Shown here in pieces: positions 51,169-60,877 of a DNA stretch of 64,000 nt. Made by a program: the position numbers and the translations under genes. Every line of letters starts with the position of its first letter. Position 1 is the stretch's first letter. The notes under the pieces were generated by a model. The model was not told where the DNA came from. It worked only from the letters and a program-made list of their open reading frames with translations, and searched no databases. Origin of the DNA: Reclinomonas americana ATCC 50394 (lineage: Eukaryota > Jakobida > Jakobea > Jakobida); contig PS015009.1 of the NCBI GenBank assembly GCA_048213135.1, positions 62,001 to 126,000 of the forward strand. The letters are read 5' to 3'.

Positions 51169-53550
51169 TTATTTTATTTCTTTCTGCATCGGGTTACCGC
51201 TACCGGTAGCGCCGCCACGGGCACCCCCCGTCCTGGTTTTGAATAACTGGAACTTGCTGGGTGTTGCGCCAGCGGTTGGCCAGGTGTTGTTGCCGGTATT
51301 GATGTCGGCAGTTTCCTTCATCGGGTCCAGCTGTATAGAAACCACTTCTTTATCCTTCATGAAGGTTTTCACCACTTTATTTTCATTCCTGCGCCAAACC
51401 TGTACCGGTATCCTGTCCACTTCTTTGGTGCCATCTTTAAATGTCCATTCGATAATGATCGGCATAACCAGGCCACCTTTATTGCTGAAAGTGATCTCGT
51501 ACAGGTTTTTGCTTCCCGCAATATAGAAACGTTCAGCCTGTGTAAAGGTATCAATGGACTGTGCGGGTACATTGATCTCGAAAGGCGTTGAATCTACCTT
51601 GGCCAGGCCACGGTCGTACCTCCAGTAGAAATCACGGAGAGAAGGATCGGCATCTGTTGCGAATACGATCTTTTTATCTTCCCTGTTCCTGATCTTGGAG
51701 ATGTCATCAAATGTATTGAGCTGTGGTTTGGCCACCGGCATTTTACGGGTAGTAGCGGCATTGTTGTTGCCTGCAGTTGCGCTTTCTGTTGACAGTACCG
51801 ACCATTTTACGGTATCGATAGCAATGTCGCAGGGTTCAGTTCCGTAGAACCATCCCCGCCAGAACCAGTCGAGGTCTTCGGCGCTGGCATCTTCCATGGT
51901 GCGGAACAGGTCGGCAGGTGTTGGGTGTTTGAACGCCCACCTGCGGGCATATTCACGGAAAGCGTAGTCAAAAGACTCACGGCCCATGATGGTTTCCCTG
52001 AGGATGTTGAGACCGGTTGCCGGTTTGCTGTACGCGTTAGGGCCAAACTGGATGATGTTCTCACTGTTGGTCATGATCGGCTCCAGCTGGTCTTTCGGCA
52101 GTTTCATATAATCCACGATCTTATAGGCAGGGCCTTTGCTTACAGGGTATTTATTATCCCACAGTTCTTCAGACAGGTATTCTACGAAAGAGTTCAGGCC
52201 TTCATCCATCCAGGTCCACTGGCGTTCGTCGCTGTTGATGATCATGGGGAAGAAATTATGTCCCACTTCGTGGATCACCACACCCAGCATACCGTTCTTA
52301 GTGCCTTCACTGTAGGTACCGTCTTTCTCGCAACGGCCGAAGTTGAAGCAGATCATGGGGTATTCCATACCGTTAGCGGCTTCCAGGCTCTGGGCTACAG
52401 GGTAAGGATAAGGGATGGTAAAATTCGAATACGTTTTAATGGTATGGGCTACGGCCTTGGTGCTGTACTTGCGGTACAGGTTGTAGGCTTCTTTGCCATA
52501 GGCGCTCATACACATTACTTTTTTGCCGGAAACGGTGGTGGGCATAGCGTCCCAAACGAATTTGCGGGAAGAACCCCAGGCAAAATCCCTCACCATATTG
52601 GCTTTGAAGATCCAGGTCTTCTTTTCTTTTGATTTTTGTTTTTCCCTGGCGGTGGCTTCATCCAGTGTAACGATCTCGGTTACATCGGTAGCGGTTTGCG
52701 CTTTCTGCCAGCGGGCGAACTGTGCAGGAGTGAGTACCTGCTGGTAGTTCTGTCCTTCGCCGGTTGACATTACCACGTGATCGGCGGGTACGGTCATGGC
52801 TACTTTAAAGTTGCCGAAAGTAAGGGCGAATTCGCCTGAACCCACAAACTGGTGGTTCTGCCATCCCTGGAAATCGCTGTATACGCAAAGACGGGGATAC
52901 CATTGTGTCATGGTATAGAGGTCGTTGCCGTCTTCGGGGAAGAATTCGAAACCACCACGGCCGCCGAACTTGGTACGTTCGATGATGTTGTAGTTCCAGT
53001 CTACCCTGAAAATGAACTGCTGACCGGGTTTGAGCGGTTGCGGCAGTTCAATGCGCATCATGGTTTTGTTGATGGTATAGTTCAGCAGTTTACCGGCAGC
53101 ATCAGCCACGCGGGTAATGTTATCGCCGTATTCAATGTTCTTTTCTTTCTTCCCGCTGTATGTAACAATGTCCTGTTCGGTGATGGACCGGGGCATGGAG
53201 TTACTGTTCTGGTAACCGGAGTTGTTCACAGAACTGTGCTGGTTCTCGTCGAGTTGCAGCCACAGGTAAGTAAGCACATCGGGGGAGTTGTTGAAATAAG
53301 TGATGGTTTCTTTGCCGATCAGCCTGCGGTTGGGTTCATCCAGTTCGCAGGTGATATCGTAATCACAACGTTGCTGCCAGTACTTGGGGCCGGGGGCGCC
53401 GCTGGCGGTGCGGTACTCGTTGGGCGTAGGCAGAATAGTGCCCAGTTGCTCAAAACGGTTACCATGGTTGCTGCCGGGGTTGTTTTTGATGTCCTGGGCC
53501 ATGGCAGCGGTACCACAGGTCATACAAAGCAGAAGGAAGAGATTTCTCAT
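51169..53550 (-). CDS. Exported M1 family aminopeptidase
   Basis: 793 residues from the ATG at 53550, which opens a signal peptide (RNLFLLLCMTCGTAAMAQ). N-terminal beta domain with YDITCELDEPNRRLIGKETITY; catalytic domain with H427-E-V-G-H431 and the third ligand E450 (HEVGHNFF ... WMDEGLNSF). The usual GAMEN motif is replaced by ANGMEYP. C-terminal beta domain ends in a Gly-rich tail; no T9SS domain is seen. It probably trims peptides in the periplasm. Confidence 0.93.
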   Translation of the reverse strand: MRNLFLLLCMTCGTAAMAQDIKNNPGSNHGNRFEQLGTILPTPNEYRTASGAPGPKYWQQRCDYDITCELDEPNRRLIGKETITYFNNSPDVLTYLWLQLDENQHSSVNNSGYQNSNSMPRSITEQDIVTYSGKKEKNIEYGDNITRVADAAGKLLNYTINKTMMRIELPQPLKPGQQFIFRVDWNYNIIERTKFGGRGGFEFFPEDGNDLYTMTQWYPRLCVYSDFQGWQNHQFVGSGEFALTFGNFKVAMTVPADHVVMSTGEGQNYQQVLTPAQFARWQKAQTATDVTEIVTLDEATAREKQKSKEKKTWIFKANMVRDFAWGSSRKFVWDAMPTTVSGKKVMCMSAYGKEAYNLYRKYSTKAVAHTIKTYSNFTIPYPYPVAQSLEAANGMEYPMICFNFGRCEKDGTYSEGTKNGMLGVVIHEVGHNFFPMIINSDERQWTWMDEGLNSFVEYLSEELWDNKYPVSKGPAYKIVDYMKLPKDQLEPIMTNSENIIQFGPNAYSKPATGLNILRETIMGRESFDYAFREYARRWAFKHPTPADLFRTMEDASAEDLDWFWRGWFYGTEPCDIAIDTVKWSVLSTESATAGNNNAATTRKMPVAKPQLNTFDDISKIRNREDKKIVFATDADPSLRDFYWRYDRGLAKVDSTPFEINVPAQSIDTFTQAERFYIAGSKNLYEITFSNKGGLVMPIIIEWTFKDGTKEVDRIPVQVWRRNENKVVKTFMKDKEVVSIQLDPMKETADINTGNNTWPTAGATPSKFQLFKTRTGGARGGATGSGNPMQKEIK

Positions 53551-53657
53551 CGCGGTTATTTTTATATCCGTTAAAAATAAATCAAAAGGATGTGCCTGCA
53601 AAAACGTGCGGTTGGAATTTGATGAACGGTTGGAACTTGTCTGTTTTGTACAGGCTA

Positions 53658-54236
53658 CTAAAACGCCCAGCGCTCATATATCATTTTAAATGCCATCATA
53701 ATGCTGATGAAAGACAAAGCGGCCACCCACCACCTGCGGGCAAGGCCCAGTTTATTAACAGCGATATAGCTCAGCAGCAGGATGCCGGCTACCACTATGA
53801 CCTGGCCGGCTTCCAGTCCCAGGTTAAAACTGAACAGCCCCCAGCCAATACTGTCCTCTCCCATTAGTAAAAATCGTATGGTGTTGGCAAAGCCCAGTCC
53901 GTGTATGAGGCCAAAACAAAGGGCGATCAGGTAATTGAAGCGAAGGCCTTTTTTATCGAATTTGTTCTGAAAGAGATTGAAAATACCAGTAACGGCAATG
54001 GTGCAGGGAATAAGAAATTCGACTATGTCGGGTTTGATGCGGATGATATCATATACGCTCAGTGCAAGTGTAAGCGAATGACCAATGGTAAAGGCGGTAA
54101 CCAGCACGAGTACCTGCTTCCAGTCGCTGAGCAGGTAAATGGCCGACAGGGCGATCACGAAAAGGATATGATCCAGGGCATCCCAGCTGATGATGTGATG
54201 CCATCCCATATCAAAATAAATGCTAAAATCACCCAT
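53658..54236 (-). CDS. HupE/UreJ-like membrane protein
   Basis: About 192 residues from the ATG at 54236 (an alternative start at 54278 adds 14 residues). Five to six membrane segments; the metal-binding-type motifs DHILFVIALSAIY, TAFTIGHSLTLALS and FGLIHGLGFA are those of the HupE/UreJ family, linked to nickel or cobalt transport. Histidines H28/H44-type are kept. It is divergent from the DUF6702 gene with 83 bp between, a neighbourhood common in Bacteroidota. Confidence 0.88.
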   Translation of the reverse strand: MGDFSIYFDMGWHHIISWDALDHILFVIALSAIYLLSDWKQVLVLVTAFTIGHSLTLALSVYDIIRIKPDIVEFLIPCTIAVTGIFNLFQNKFDKKGLRFNYLIALCFGLIHGLGFANTIRFLLMGEDSIGWGLFSFNLGLEAGQVIVVAGILLLSYIAVNKLGLARRWWVAALSFISIMMAFKMIYERWAF

Positions 54237-54319
54237 TGGTAACGGAGTTGGTGGTTTGTGATTAACTTCGTGTTTCAAATATCAACATTCCGTTTCAGAA
54301 TATTTAATACGATTGTCAA

Positions 54320-54826
54320 ATGGCAGGTATCTTATTTAAGTGGTTATGCGCTATCATGATTTTTTCAGCTCCTGCTGTGAAAGAACATCATCCCATTTTT
54401 GTAAGTGTTACAGAGATCGAACACAACAGCGCCGAGAAAACACTTGAGATCAGCTGCAAAATATTTACGGATGATTTTGAAAAAACATTGCGGCAATACA
54501 ATAAAGGCACTATCGACCTGCTTAACCCGAAGTACAAAACAGCCATGTCGCCGCTGGTGAGTAATTATGTGCAGCAACATCTCCAGTTGAAAGTGGATAA
54601 TAAAGCCGCAGCGCTCCAGTTCCTGGGTTATGAACAACAGGAAGAAGGCATCATCAGTTATTTCCAGGTGAACAATGTGGCGGGTTTCAGCAAACTCGAC
54701 ATCACCGACAATATTCTTTTCGATTATAAAAAAGAACAGATCAGTTTACTCCACGTGATCGTAAAAGGAGAAAGAAAAAGTACCAAGCTGGTGAACCCGG
54801 AGGATAAAGTAAGTTTTAGTTATTGA
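54320..54826 (+). CDS. DUF6702 family exported protein
   Basis: 168 residues. Short signal-like N-terminus (LFKWLCAIMIFSAPAVKE), then HHPIFVSVTEIEHN, LEISCKIFTDDFEKTLRQYN, and a beta-rich rest. DUF6702 genes usually lie next to HupE-like and M1 peptidase genes, as here; the function is unknown. Confidence 0.82.
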   Translation: MAGILFKWLCAIMIFSAPAVKEHHPIFVSVTEIEHNSAEKTLEISCKIFTDDFEKTLRQYNKGTIDLLNPKYKTAMSPLVSNYVQQHLQLKVDNKAAALQFLGYEQQEEGIISYFQVNNVAGFSKLDITDNILFDYKKEQISLLHVIVKGERKSTKLVNPEDKVSFSY

Positions 54827-54873
54827 TGTGTGGATATGCGGATATGAAAATTTGAAAATATGCAAATGGAAGA

Positions 54874-54900
54874 AATTCGTAATTAATCATTCGTAATTCA
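54874..54900. repeat. AATTCGT-type 7-bp tandem repeat
   Basis: ATTCGTAATTAATCATTCGT and AATTC between convergent genes; preceded by TATGAAAATTTGAAAATATG (54844-54863). Confidence 0.6.
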
Positions 54901-54901
54901 A

Positions 54902-56197
54902 CTACCCTTCCATCTCTTCCCTTATCTCTTCCGAAGCTTTTACGAGTAACTTATCAATGCGCTGCCCGTCCATATCGATGATCTCGAAATGAAAACCTCT
55001 CCATTCAAAGTTTTCACCGGTATGCGGAATATGTTCCAGTTCGTGTAATACGAAACCAGCCAGTGTATCAAAGTCGTGTTCATCTTCATTCATCCATTCC
55101 GTCTTTTCAAAACGGGCGAGGAAATCATAAAAAGGTATTTGCGCATCTACCAGGAAAGAGCCATCGGGCCTTTCCACGATCTCATACTCATCCTGCCCTG
55201 TCTGTGGTACATCACCTACAATGGCTTCCAGGATATCATTAAGCGTGATCAGTCCTTCCAGTGTGCCGTACTCGTTTACGATAAAGCAACTGTGTATCTT
55301 GGTCTCTTTGAATTTTTCCAGCAACTGGTAAGCCGTATTGTTTTCGGGAACAAACAAAGCCGGTTTCGCCAGGTCTTTCAGCAGGGTGCCGGGCGCCGCC
55401 ATCAGCAGGTCTTTGATGTGTACCGTTCCGCGTATGTTATCGATGGTTTCGTCGCAAACAGGATAGGAAGAATAAATGATGTCCTCCATTTTTTCTTTGA
55501 TCTCCTGCACAGTGGCGTCAGACCTGAACCAGGCAATATCCGTGCGGTGCGTCATCAATGAAGTGATGTTACGGTCGCCCAGGTGGAATATCCTTTCAAT
55601 AATATCTTTCTCTTCTTCTTCAATAGCCCCGTGTTCGCTGCCCTCGGTGATCATGGCTTTGATCTCTTCCTCCGTTACCTGGTTGTCCTTCACTTTTATA
55701 TTCAGGAGTTTTACAATAAGATTGGTGGAGTTGGTCAGCAGCCAGATGAACGGGAACGTGATCCTGCTCAGCCAGCTCATGGGTTGCGCAAAGCTTTTGG
55801 CGATGGCTTCCGGCCGGGCCAGGCCGATCCTTTTGGGTACCAGTTCGCCCAGCACGAGTGAAAAATAAGTGATGATCACTACGATCACCGCGGTGGCAAT
55901 ACCATTGCTGTAGGGCCTGGACCAGTCGTACCGGCTGAAGAATTCAATAATGGGCGCTTTCAATTTTTCGCCGGAAAAAATACCGGTGAGGATGCCGATA
56001 AGCGTGATGCCCACCTGTACAGTAGAGAGGAACACATCCGGGTGATTGGCCAGTTTCAGCGCCGCTTTGGCTTTTTCATCGCCTTTATTGGCCTGGGCTT
56101 CCAGCCGGGCTTTACGGGCTGATACAAGGGCGATCTCGGCCATGGAAAAAATGCCATTGATGAGGATAAGGCCGAGTATGATAAATATCTCTGTCAA
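54902..56197 (-). CDS. CNNM/CBS/CorC-HlyC domain membrane protein
   Basis: 431 residues. CNNM (DUF21) domain with three or four membrane segments (1-160: IFIILGLILINGIFSMAEIA, VQVGITLIGILTGIFSG, SLVLGELVPKRIGL), tandem CBS domains (about 210-330: MTHRTDIAWF, YGTLEGLITLNDILEAIVG) and a C-terminal transporter-associated domain. Family members act in magnesium or cobalt efflux; the name hemolysin often given is historical. It begins 9 bp after the PAP2 gene. Confidence 0.93.
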   Translation of the reverse strand: MTEIFIILGLILINGIFSMAEIALVSARKARLEAQANKGDEKAKAALKLANHPDVFLSTVQVGITLIGILTGIFSGEKLKAPIIEFFSRYDWSRPYSNGIATAVIVVIITYFSLVLGELVPKRIGLARPEAIAKSFAQPMSWLSRITFPFIWLLTNSTNLIVKLLNIKVKDNQVTEEEIKAMITEGSEHGAIEEEEKDIIERIFHLGDRNITSLMTHRTDIAWFRSDATVQEIKEKMEDIIYSSYPVCDETIDNIRGTVHIKDLLMAAPGTLLKDLAKPALFVPENNTAYQLLEKFKETKIHSCFIVNEYGTLEGLITLNDILEAIVGDVPQTGQDEYEIVERPDGSFLVDAQIPFYDFLARFEKTEWMNEDEHDFDTLAGFVLHELEHIPHTGENFEWRGFHFEIIDMDGQRIDKLLVKASEEIREEMEG

Positions 56198-56206
56198 GTA
56201 TATATA

Positions 56207-56770
56207 TTATTGTAAGGAATACTGCCGGTTAAAGGCTTTGCCGGACAAATATCCGACACAAATTCCAATTATGGCACCGCAGGTGATATCAAGTGGATAA
56301 TGTACCCCCACATATACCTGGGCGAAAGAGATGCCGAAAGCCCACACAAAGAACAATACAGGCCAGCCTTTGAAGCGTTCTCTCAGGGTCAGGTATATAT
56401 AAGTGGCCAATCCAAAGTGTGTGGTGGCGTGGGATGAGGTAAAACTGGAGCTCTGCGGGCGGTAACCCACCAGTACCCTTACCCAGTCCGCAATAGCGGG
56501 TTCGTTGCAGGGGCGCAGGCGGATAACATTATGTTTGATGAGGCTGCTGCTGACAAAATCGGTGAGCATGGCCGTACCGGCAGCCAGCAATACCCACCAG
56601 AAACCGGTTTTGCGGTAGTTGATGGTAACCAGCAGTAGTAAAAAAAGATACAGCGGCATCCATACATTGGAGTTGCGCAACCAGGGCATCAGCCAGTCGA
56701 AAAAATTGTTGTGCCATTCATAATTGACCAGGCGGAAAAGATACTTGTCGAAACCAAGAAGCTGCTGCAT
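56207..56770 (-). CDS. PAP2 superfamily membrane phosphatase
   Basis: 187 residues, five or six membrane segments. Phosphatase motifs: KHNVIRLRPC (motif 1), SSSFTSSHATTH (motif 2, catalytic His), and AQVYVGVHYPLDI (motif 3, nucleophile His); the arginine that usually begins motif 3 (SR) is replaced by Gln. Members dephosphorylate undecaprenyl pyrophosphate or lipid phosphates. Cotranscribed with the CNNM gene and divergent from the LTA-synthase-like genes. Confidence 0.9.
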   Translation of the reverse strand: MQQLLGFDKYLFRLVNYEWHNNFFDWLMPWLRNSNVWMPLYLFLLLLVTINYRKTGFWWVLLAAGTAMLTDFVSSSLIKHNVIRLRPCNEPAIADWVRVLVGYRPQSSSFTSSHATTHFGLATYIYLTLRERFKGWPVLFFVWAFGISFAQVYVGVHYPLDITCGAIIGICVGYLSGKAFNRQYSLQ

Positions 56771-56828
56771 GAATTAACTGTTCCTTCAAAAATAATTAAA
56801 CTAATTTAGCAGTCGTTAAAATTATTGC

Positions 56829-58811
56829 ATGGCATTCCTCCAGCGTATTCCCCGCACATTAAGATGGATACTGTCAGTGGTATTGATATTACTGGCATTG
56901 ATGACCCTTTTCAGGCTGGGGTTTTACTGGAAATACAACCCGCCTGGCAAAGCATTCTCCGGCTCCGCGTTTATACTGGGGCTGCGCTATGATGCCCGCA
57001 TCGCCTGCATTGCGGGTGTGGTAATGCTGCTGCTCTGTGCTATCCCTTTTCTCAATCCCTTCCGCAACCCGAAAGCTTCAACTTTCTGGAATATCCTGTT
57101 ACCGCTGGCTATGCTGGTACTGGTGATCGTATACGCGGCGGATTATTACCATTTCGATTACCTGCACCAGCGGCTGAACGCGACCGTGCTCAATTACCTG
57201 CAGGATGCGCAGATCTCTTTCGGGATGATGTGGCAAACCTACCCGCTGGTGAAGATCAGCATCGGCATCATCATCCTGCTGATCCTGTCTGCCTGGTTCT
57301 TTAAGAAATTATTATCCCGTTACCGGCAAAAGCTGCCCTCACCCCGTAAGATGATCGGCGCTTATATACTGGTGTTCCTGCTGTTCGGCTTTTGCATCGT
57401 GGGCAGGGTGATCTATAAAACGGGCCAGTTCCCTTTACGCTGGAGCGATGCTTATTCTTTAAGCGACGATTTCAAAGCCAACCTTGCCCTCAATCCTTTT
57501 CAGAGTTTTTTCAGCAGTCTCAAGTTCCGGAATTCAGGTTTCAATATTAAAGAAGTTAAAGCAGGCTACCCGCTGATGTCGGCCTATCTTGGTGTACAGC
57601 AACCCGACAGTGCAAAACTCACATTCGACAGGTTCACCAGCTTTCCGCAGGGTAATACCCCACCCAATGTGGTACTGGTCATCTGCGAAAGTTTCAGCGC
57701 CTATAAAAGCAGCATGTACGGCAACCCGCTCAACACCACGCCTTTCTTTAATGAGCTATGCAGCCAGGGCGTGTTCTTCGACAGGTGCTTTACACCTTCT
57801 TATGGCACCGCCAGGGGTGTATGGGCTACCGTTACCGGCGTACCTGATGTGGAAAGCCCGAAAACAGCCAGCCGCAATCCCAATGCGGTGGATCAGCAAT
57901 GCATCATCAACAGCTTTTCAGGATTATCCAAATATTATTTCCTGGGTGGCAGCGCTGCCTGGGCCAATATCAGGGGATTGCTCACCAATAATATTTCCGG
58001 GCTGCAACTCTATGAGCAGGAGAAGTATAAAGCGCAGACGATTGACGTGTGGGGCATCAGCGATAAAAACCTTTTCCTGGAAGCCAACAATGTGCTGAAG
58101 CAGGAAACCAAGCCCTTCTTTGCTGTAATACAGACGGCCGACAACCACCGCCCTTATACCATCCCTACTGAAGACCTGACGGAATTTAAAAAAGTAAGCA
58201 TACCGCAGGACAGCCTGTTGCGCTATGGTTTTGAGAACAACGACGAACTGAACGCCTTCCGTTATACCGATTTCTGTTTCCGCAAATTCATGGAGGCGGC
58301 GAAGAAAGAAAAATATTTCAGCAACACCCTCTTTGTTTTTGTTGGCGACCATGGCATCAAAGGCAATGCAGGCGATATGTTCCCGCGGAGCTGGACGCAG
58401 CAAAGCCTCACTTCCGAGCATGTGCCGCTGCTGTTCTATGCACCCGGATTGTTACAACCCCGCCGTGTTTCTACCGTATGCTCGCAGCTGGATGTGCTGC
58501 CTTCCATAGCCGGGGTTACCCGCACCAGTTTCCGCAATACAGCCATGGGCAGGAACCTGTTCGACAGCAGCCATAACGAACATTTTGCTTTTATCTTCGA
58601 CCCCGACCTGGCCACCATCGGGCTGGTGGGCGAACAATATTATTATATCCGCAATCTTAAATCGGGAAAAAAAGAACTGGTGTCCGTTACCGGCAACGAA
58701 CCGCTTATTCCCGGCCCGCAAAGCGACAGCGCCCGCAACAGGTATGAATCGCTGACCAACGCCTGGTACGAAACGGCCAAATATCTCTTACTGAACAATA
58801 AGAAGCAATAA
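56829..58811 (+). CDS. LTA-synthase-family phosphotransferase (sulfatase fold), copy 1
   Basis: 660 residues. Five N-terminal membrane segments (1-190), then an extracytoplasmic alkaline-phosphatase-like domain: VVLVICESFSAYKSSMYGNP (metal-binding Glu), YGTARGVWATVTG (likely catalytic Thr), QTADNHRPYTIP and FVFVGDHGIKGNAG (metal-binding Asp-His). Relatives transfer phosphoglycerol or phosphoethanolamine to glycans or lipids. As this is a Gram-negative organism, lipoteichoic acid is not expected; lipid A, glycan or glycolipid modification is more likely (inference). The next gene is a same-length paralogue. Confidence 0.9.
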   Translation: MAFLQRIPRTLRWILSVVLILLALMTLFRLGFYWKYNPPGKAFSGSAFILGLRYDARIACIAGVVMLLLCAIPFLNPFRNPKASTFWNILLPLAMLVLVIVYAADYYHFDYLHQRLNATVLNYLQDAQISFGMMWQTYPLVKISIGIIILLILSAWFFKKLLSRYRQKLPSPRKMIGAYILVFLLFGFCIVGRVIYKTGQFPLRWSDAYSLSDDFKANLALNPFQSFFSSLKFRNSGFNIKEVKAGYPLMSAYLGVQQPDSAKLTFDRFTSFPQGNTPPNVVLVICESFSAYKSSMYGNPLNTTPFFNELCSQGVFFDRCFTPSYGTARGVWATVTGVPDVESPKTASRNPNAVDQQCIINSFSGLSKYYFLGGSAAWANIRGLLTNNISGLQLYEQEKYKAQTIDVWGISDKNLFLEANNVLKQETKPFFAVIQTADNHRPYTIPTEDLTEFKKVSIPQDSLLRYGFENNDELNAFRYTDFCFRKFMEAAKKEKYFSNTLFVFVGDHGIKGNAGDMFPRSWTQQSLTSEHVPLLFYAPGLLQPRRVSTVCSQLDVLPSIAGVTRTSFRNTAMGRNLFDSSHNEHFAFIFDPDLATIGLVGEQYYYIRNLKSGKKELVSVTGNEPLIPGPQSDSARNRYESLTNAWYETAKYLLLNNKKQ

Positions 58812-58823
58812 CCGCACAACAGG

Positions 58824-58850
58824 GTAATTCGTAATTAGTAATTCGTAATT
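58824..58850. repeat. AATTCGT-type 7-bp tandem repeat
   Basis: TAATTCGTAATTAGTAATTC and following GTAATT, between the two paralogous transferases. Confidence 0.65.
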
Positions 58851-58894
58851 GCTATATTCGCTTTCTTTTTACAAGCAAAGGAAAATACCCAGGC

Positions 58895-60877
58895 ATGCTC
58901 ATCAGGTGGCGAGTTCCCAAAACCATACAATGGATAGTCAAACTATTCCTGGTCTACCTGTGCATATTCACCGCCTTCCGTATTGCCACTGTCATTTGCT
59001 TTAAACCCAAATCGATCCCTTATTGGGAACTGGGGCCTTCTTTCTGGCTGGGCCTGAAATATGACCTGCGCTGGATCGCCATCCTGTTACTGCCCATAGC
59101 GCTGCTGTCCCTTTTCCCGAAACTGTCGCCATTTGACAGTGAGCGTTCCAAAAAAGTGTGGACCATTTACCTGGGCATACTCACCCTGCTGGTTCTGTTT
59201 TTTTATGGGGCCGACTTTGGCCAGTTCGCCTACATCAATGCCCGGCTGAATGCCGATGCCCTCATCTTTGCCGAAGACCCGAGGGAGAGCCTGCAGATGA
59301 TCTGGCAGAGCTACCCGGTGGTGTGGATACTGGTGGGCCTTGTGGGCGCCGTGCTGATGATGGTGTGGATGTTTCGCCGTACTCATGTAGATGTGCACGA
59401 AAAAAACCAGAACATACACAAGTTTGCCTACCGCCGCCGCTGGCATGCAGCCGCCATCCTGTTGCTGGGCTGGTTCATTTACGGCTTTTTGATGATCAGG
59501 CCGCTCAATTTTTTCAAGGCCTTCAGTCTTAATGACGAATTCAAAAGCAACCTGGCCCTTAACCCGTTACAGAACTTCTTTACCACGCTGCGGTTCCGCG
59601 ACCCCGATCACAACACCCGGGCAAAAGAATATTACCCCGTTATTACCGACTTCCTGCAATTACAGCAATTCAATAATAAACCCAAAGGCTACCGCCGCCT
59701 GGTATACCCCGGCAGCCAGGCCCTGGAATGTCAACCCAATATTGTACTGGTGATCTGCGAAAGCTTCAGCATGTACAAAAGCAGTATGAGCGGCAACCCG
59801 CTCAACAGCACACCTTATTTTAATGAACTGTGTAAACAGGGTATCTTCTTCGACCGTTGCTTCTCTCCCACTTTCGGCACGGCCCGTGGTGTATTTGCCA
59901 CCATTACCGGCATACCCGATGTGCAGTTGTCAAAATTCGCCACCCGCAACGAAGAGAGCGTTAACCAGCATACCATCATCAATGAATTCGATGGTTATGA
60001 AAAATTCTATTTCATCGGCGGCAGGAGCCAGTTCAATAATTTCGGCGGACTCATCTCCAATATCAAAGGTGTACAGATGTATGAGGAAGGCGATTACAAA
60101 GCCGATAAACTGAATGTATGGGGCATCAGTGATAAGAACCTTTTCCTGGAGGCCAACAAAGTAATGGCAGCGCAGAAAAAACCATTCTTTGCCATTATAC
60201 AAACAGCCGATAACCATCGCCCCTTTAATTTACCTGAAGAAGACGTGGACTTTGTCCGCCGCAATGTGCCCGATGAAGAACTGAAGAAGTACGGGTTTGA
60301 ATCGCTGAAAGAATTCAATGCGTTCGCTTACACCGATTATTGTTATAAAAAATTCATAGAGGCCGCTTCCAAAGAGGATTACTTTGACAACACCATTTTT
60401 GTCTTTACCGGCGACCATGGCGTGGAAGGAAACGCGGAAGCAGTATATCCCAAAGCCTGGACAGAACAACGCCTGAGCGATGAACACATTCCCCTTCTTT
60501 TTTATTCCCCATCGCTGCTGGCACCGCAACACCGTACCGAAACCGTTTCGCAGATTGACATACTGCCCACCATTGCCGGCCTCATTCAGCAACCTTACCT
60601 GAACACCACGCTGGGCCGCGATCTTCTCGATCCCGGCAAAAAAAATAATGCCGCCTTTATTATCTATCATGCCCCGGGCTGGATTGGCGTGGTGACCGAC
60701 GATTATTTTTACAGGAAGAACATCCGGATCAATAAAGAAGAACTGGTTCCGGTAAAAGAAGGACTACCGGCATTGACACCACAGAGAGAGCAGGATCTGA
60801 AAAAAGAATTATCACAACTCACCAGCGCTATGTACGAGACCAGCCGCTGGATGCTGGTCAACAACAAGAATTACTAA
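58895..60877 (+). CDS. LTA-synthase-family phosphotransferase (sulfatase fold), copy 2
   Basis: 660 residues, same architecture and length as the preceding gene: five membrane segments (1-205), then VLVICESFSMYKSSMSGNP, FGTARGVFATITG, QTADNHRPFNLP and FVFTGDHGVEGNAE. The two proteins differ clearly throughout, so the duplication is old. The stop overlaps the convergent methyltransferase by 4 bp. Confidence 0.9.
   Translation: MLIRWRVPKTIQWIVKLFLVYLCIFTAFRIATVICFKPKSIPYWELGPSFWLGLKYDLRWIAILLLPIALLSLFPKLSPFDSERSKKVWTIYLGILTLLVLFFYGADFGQFAYINARLNADALIFAEDPRESLQMIWQSYPVVWILVGLVGAVLMMVWMFRRTHVDVHEKNQNIHKFAYRRRWHAAAILLLGWFIYGFLMIRPLNFFKAFSLNDEFKSNLALNPLQNFFTTLRFRDPDHNTRAKEYYPVITDFLQLQQFNNKPKGYRRLVYPGSQALECQPNIVLVICESFSMYKSSMSGNPLNSTPYFNELCKQGIFFDRCFSPTFGTARGVFATITGIPDVQLSKFATRNEESVNQHTIINEFDGYEKFYFIGGRSQFNNFGGLISNIKGVQMYEEGDYKADKLNVWGISDKNLFLEANKVMAAQKKPFFAIIQTADNHRPFNLPEEDVDFVRRNVPDEELKKYGFESLKEFNAFAYTDYCYKKFIEAASKEDYFDNTIFVFTGDHGVEGNAEAVYPKAWTEQRLSDEHIPLLFYSPSLLAPQHRTETVSQIDILPTIAGLIQQPYLNTTLGRDLLDPGKKNNAAFIIYHAPGWIGVVTDDYFYRKNIRINKEELVPVKEGLPALTPQREQDLKKELSQLTSAMYETSRWMLVNNKNY

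Noticed and set aside
54902-56197. Hemolysin (toxin) annotation for the CNNM/CBS protein
   Set aside because: The domain set is that of metal-transport-associated CorC/CNNM proteins; the hemolysin label is a historical name and no toxin feature is visible.
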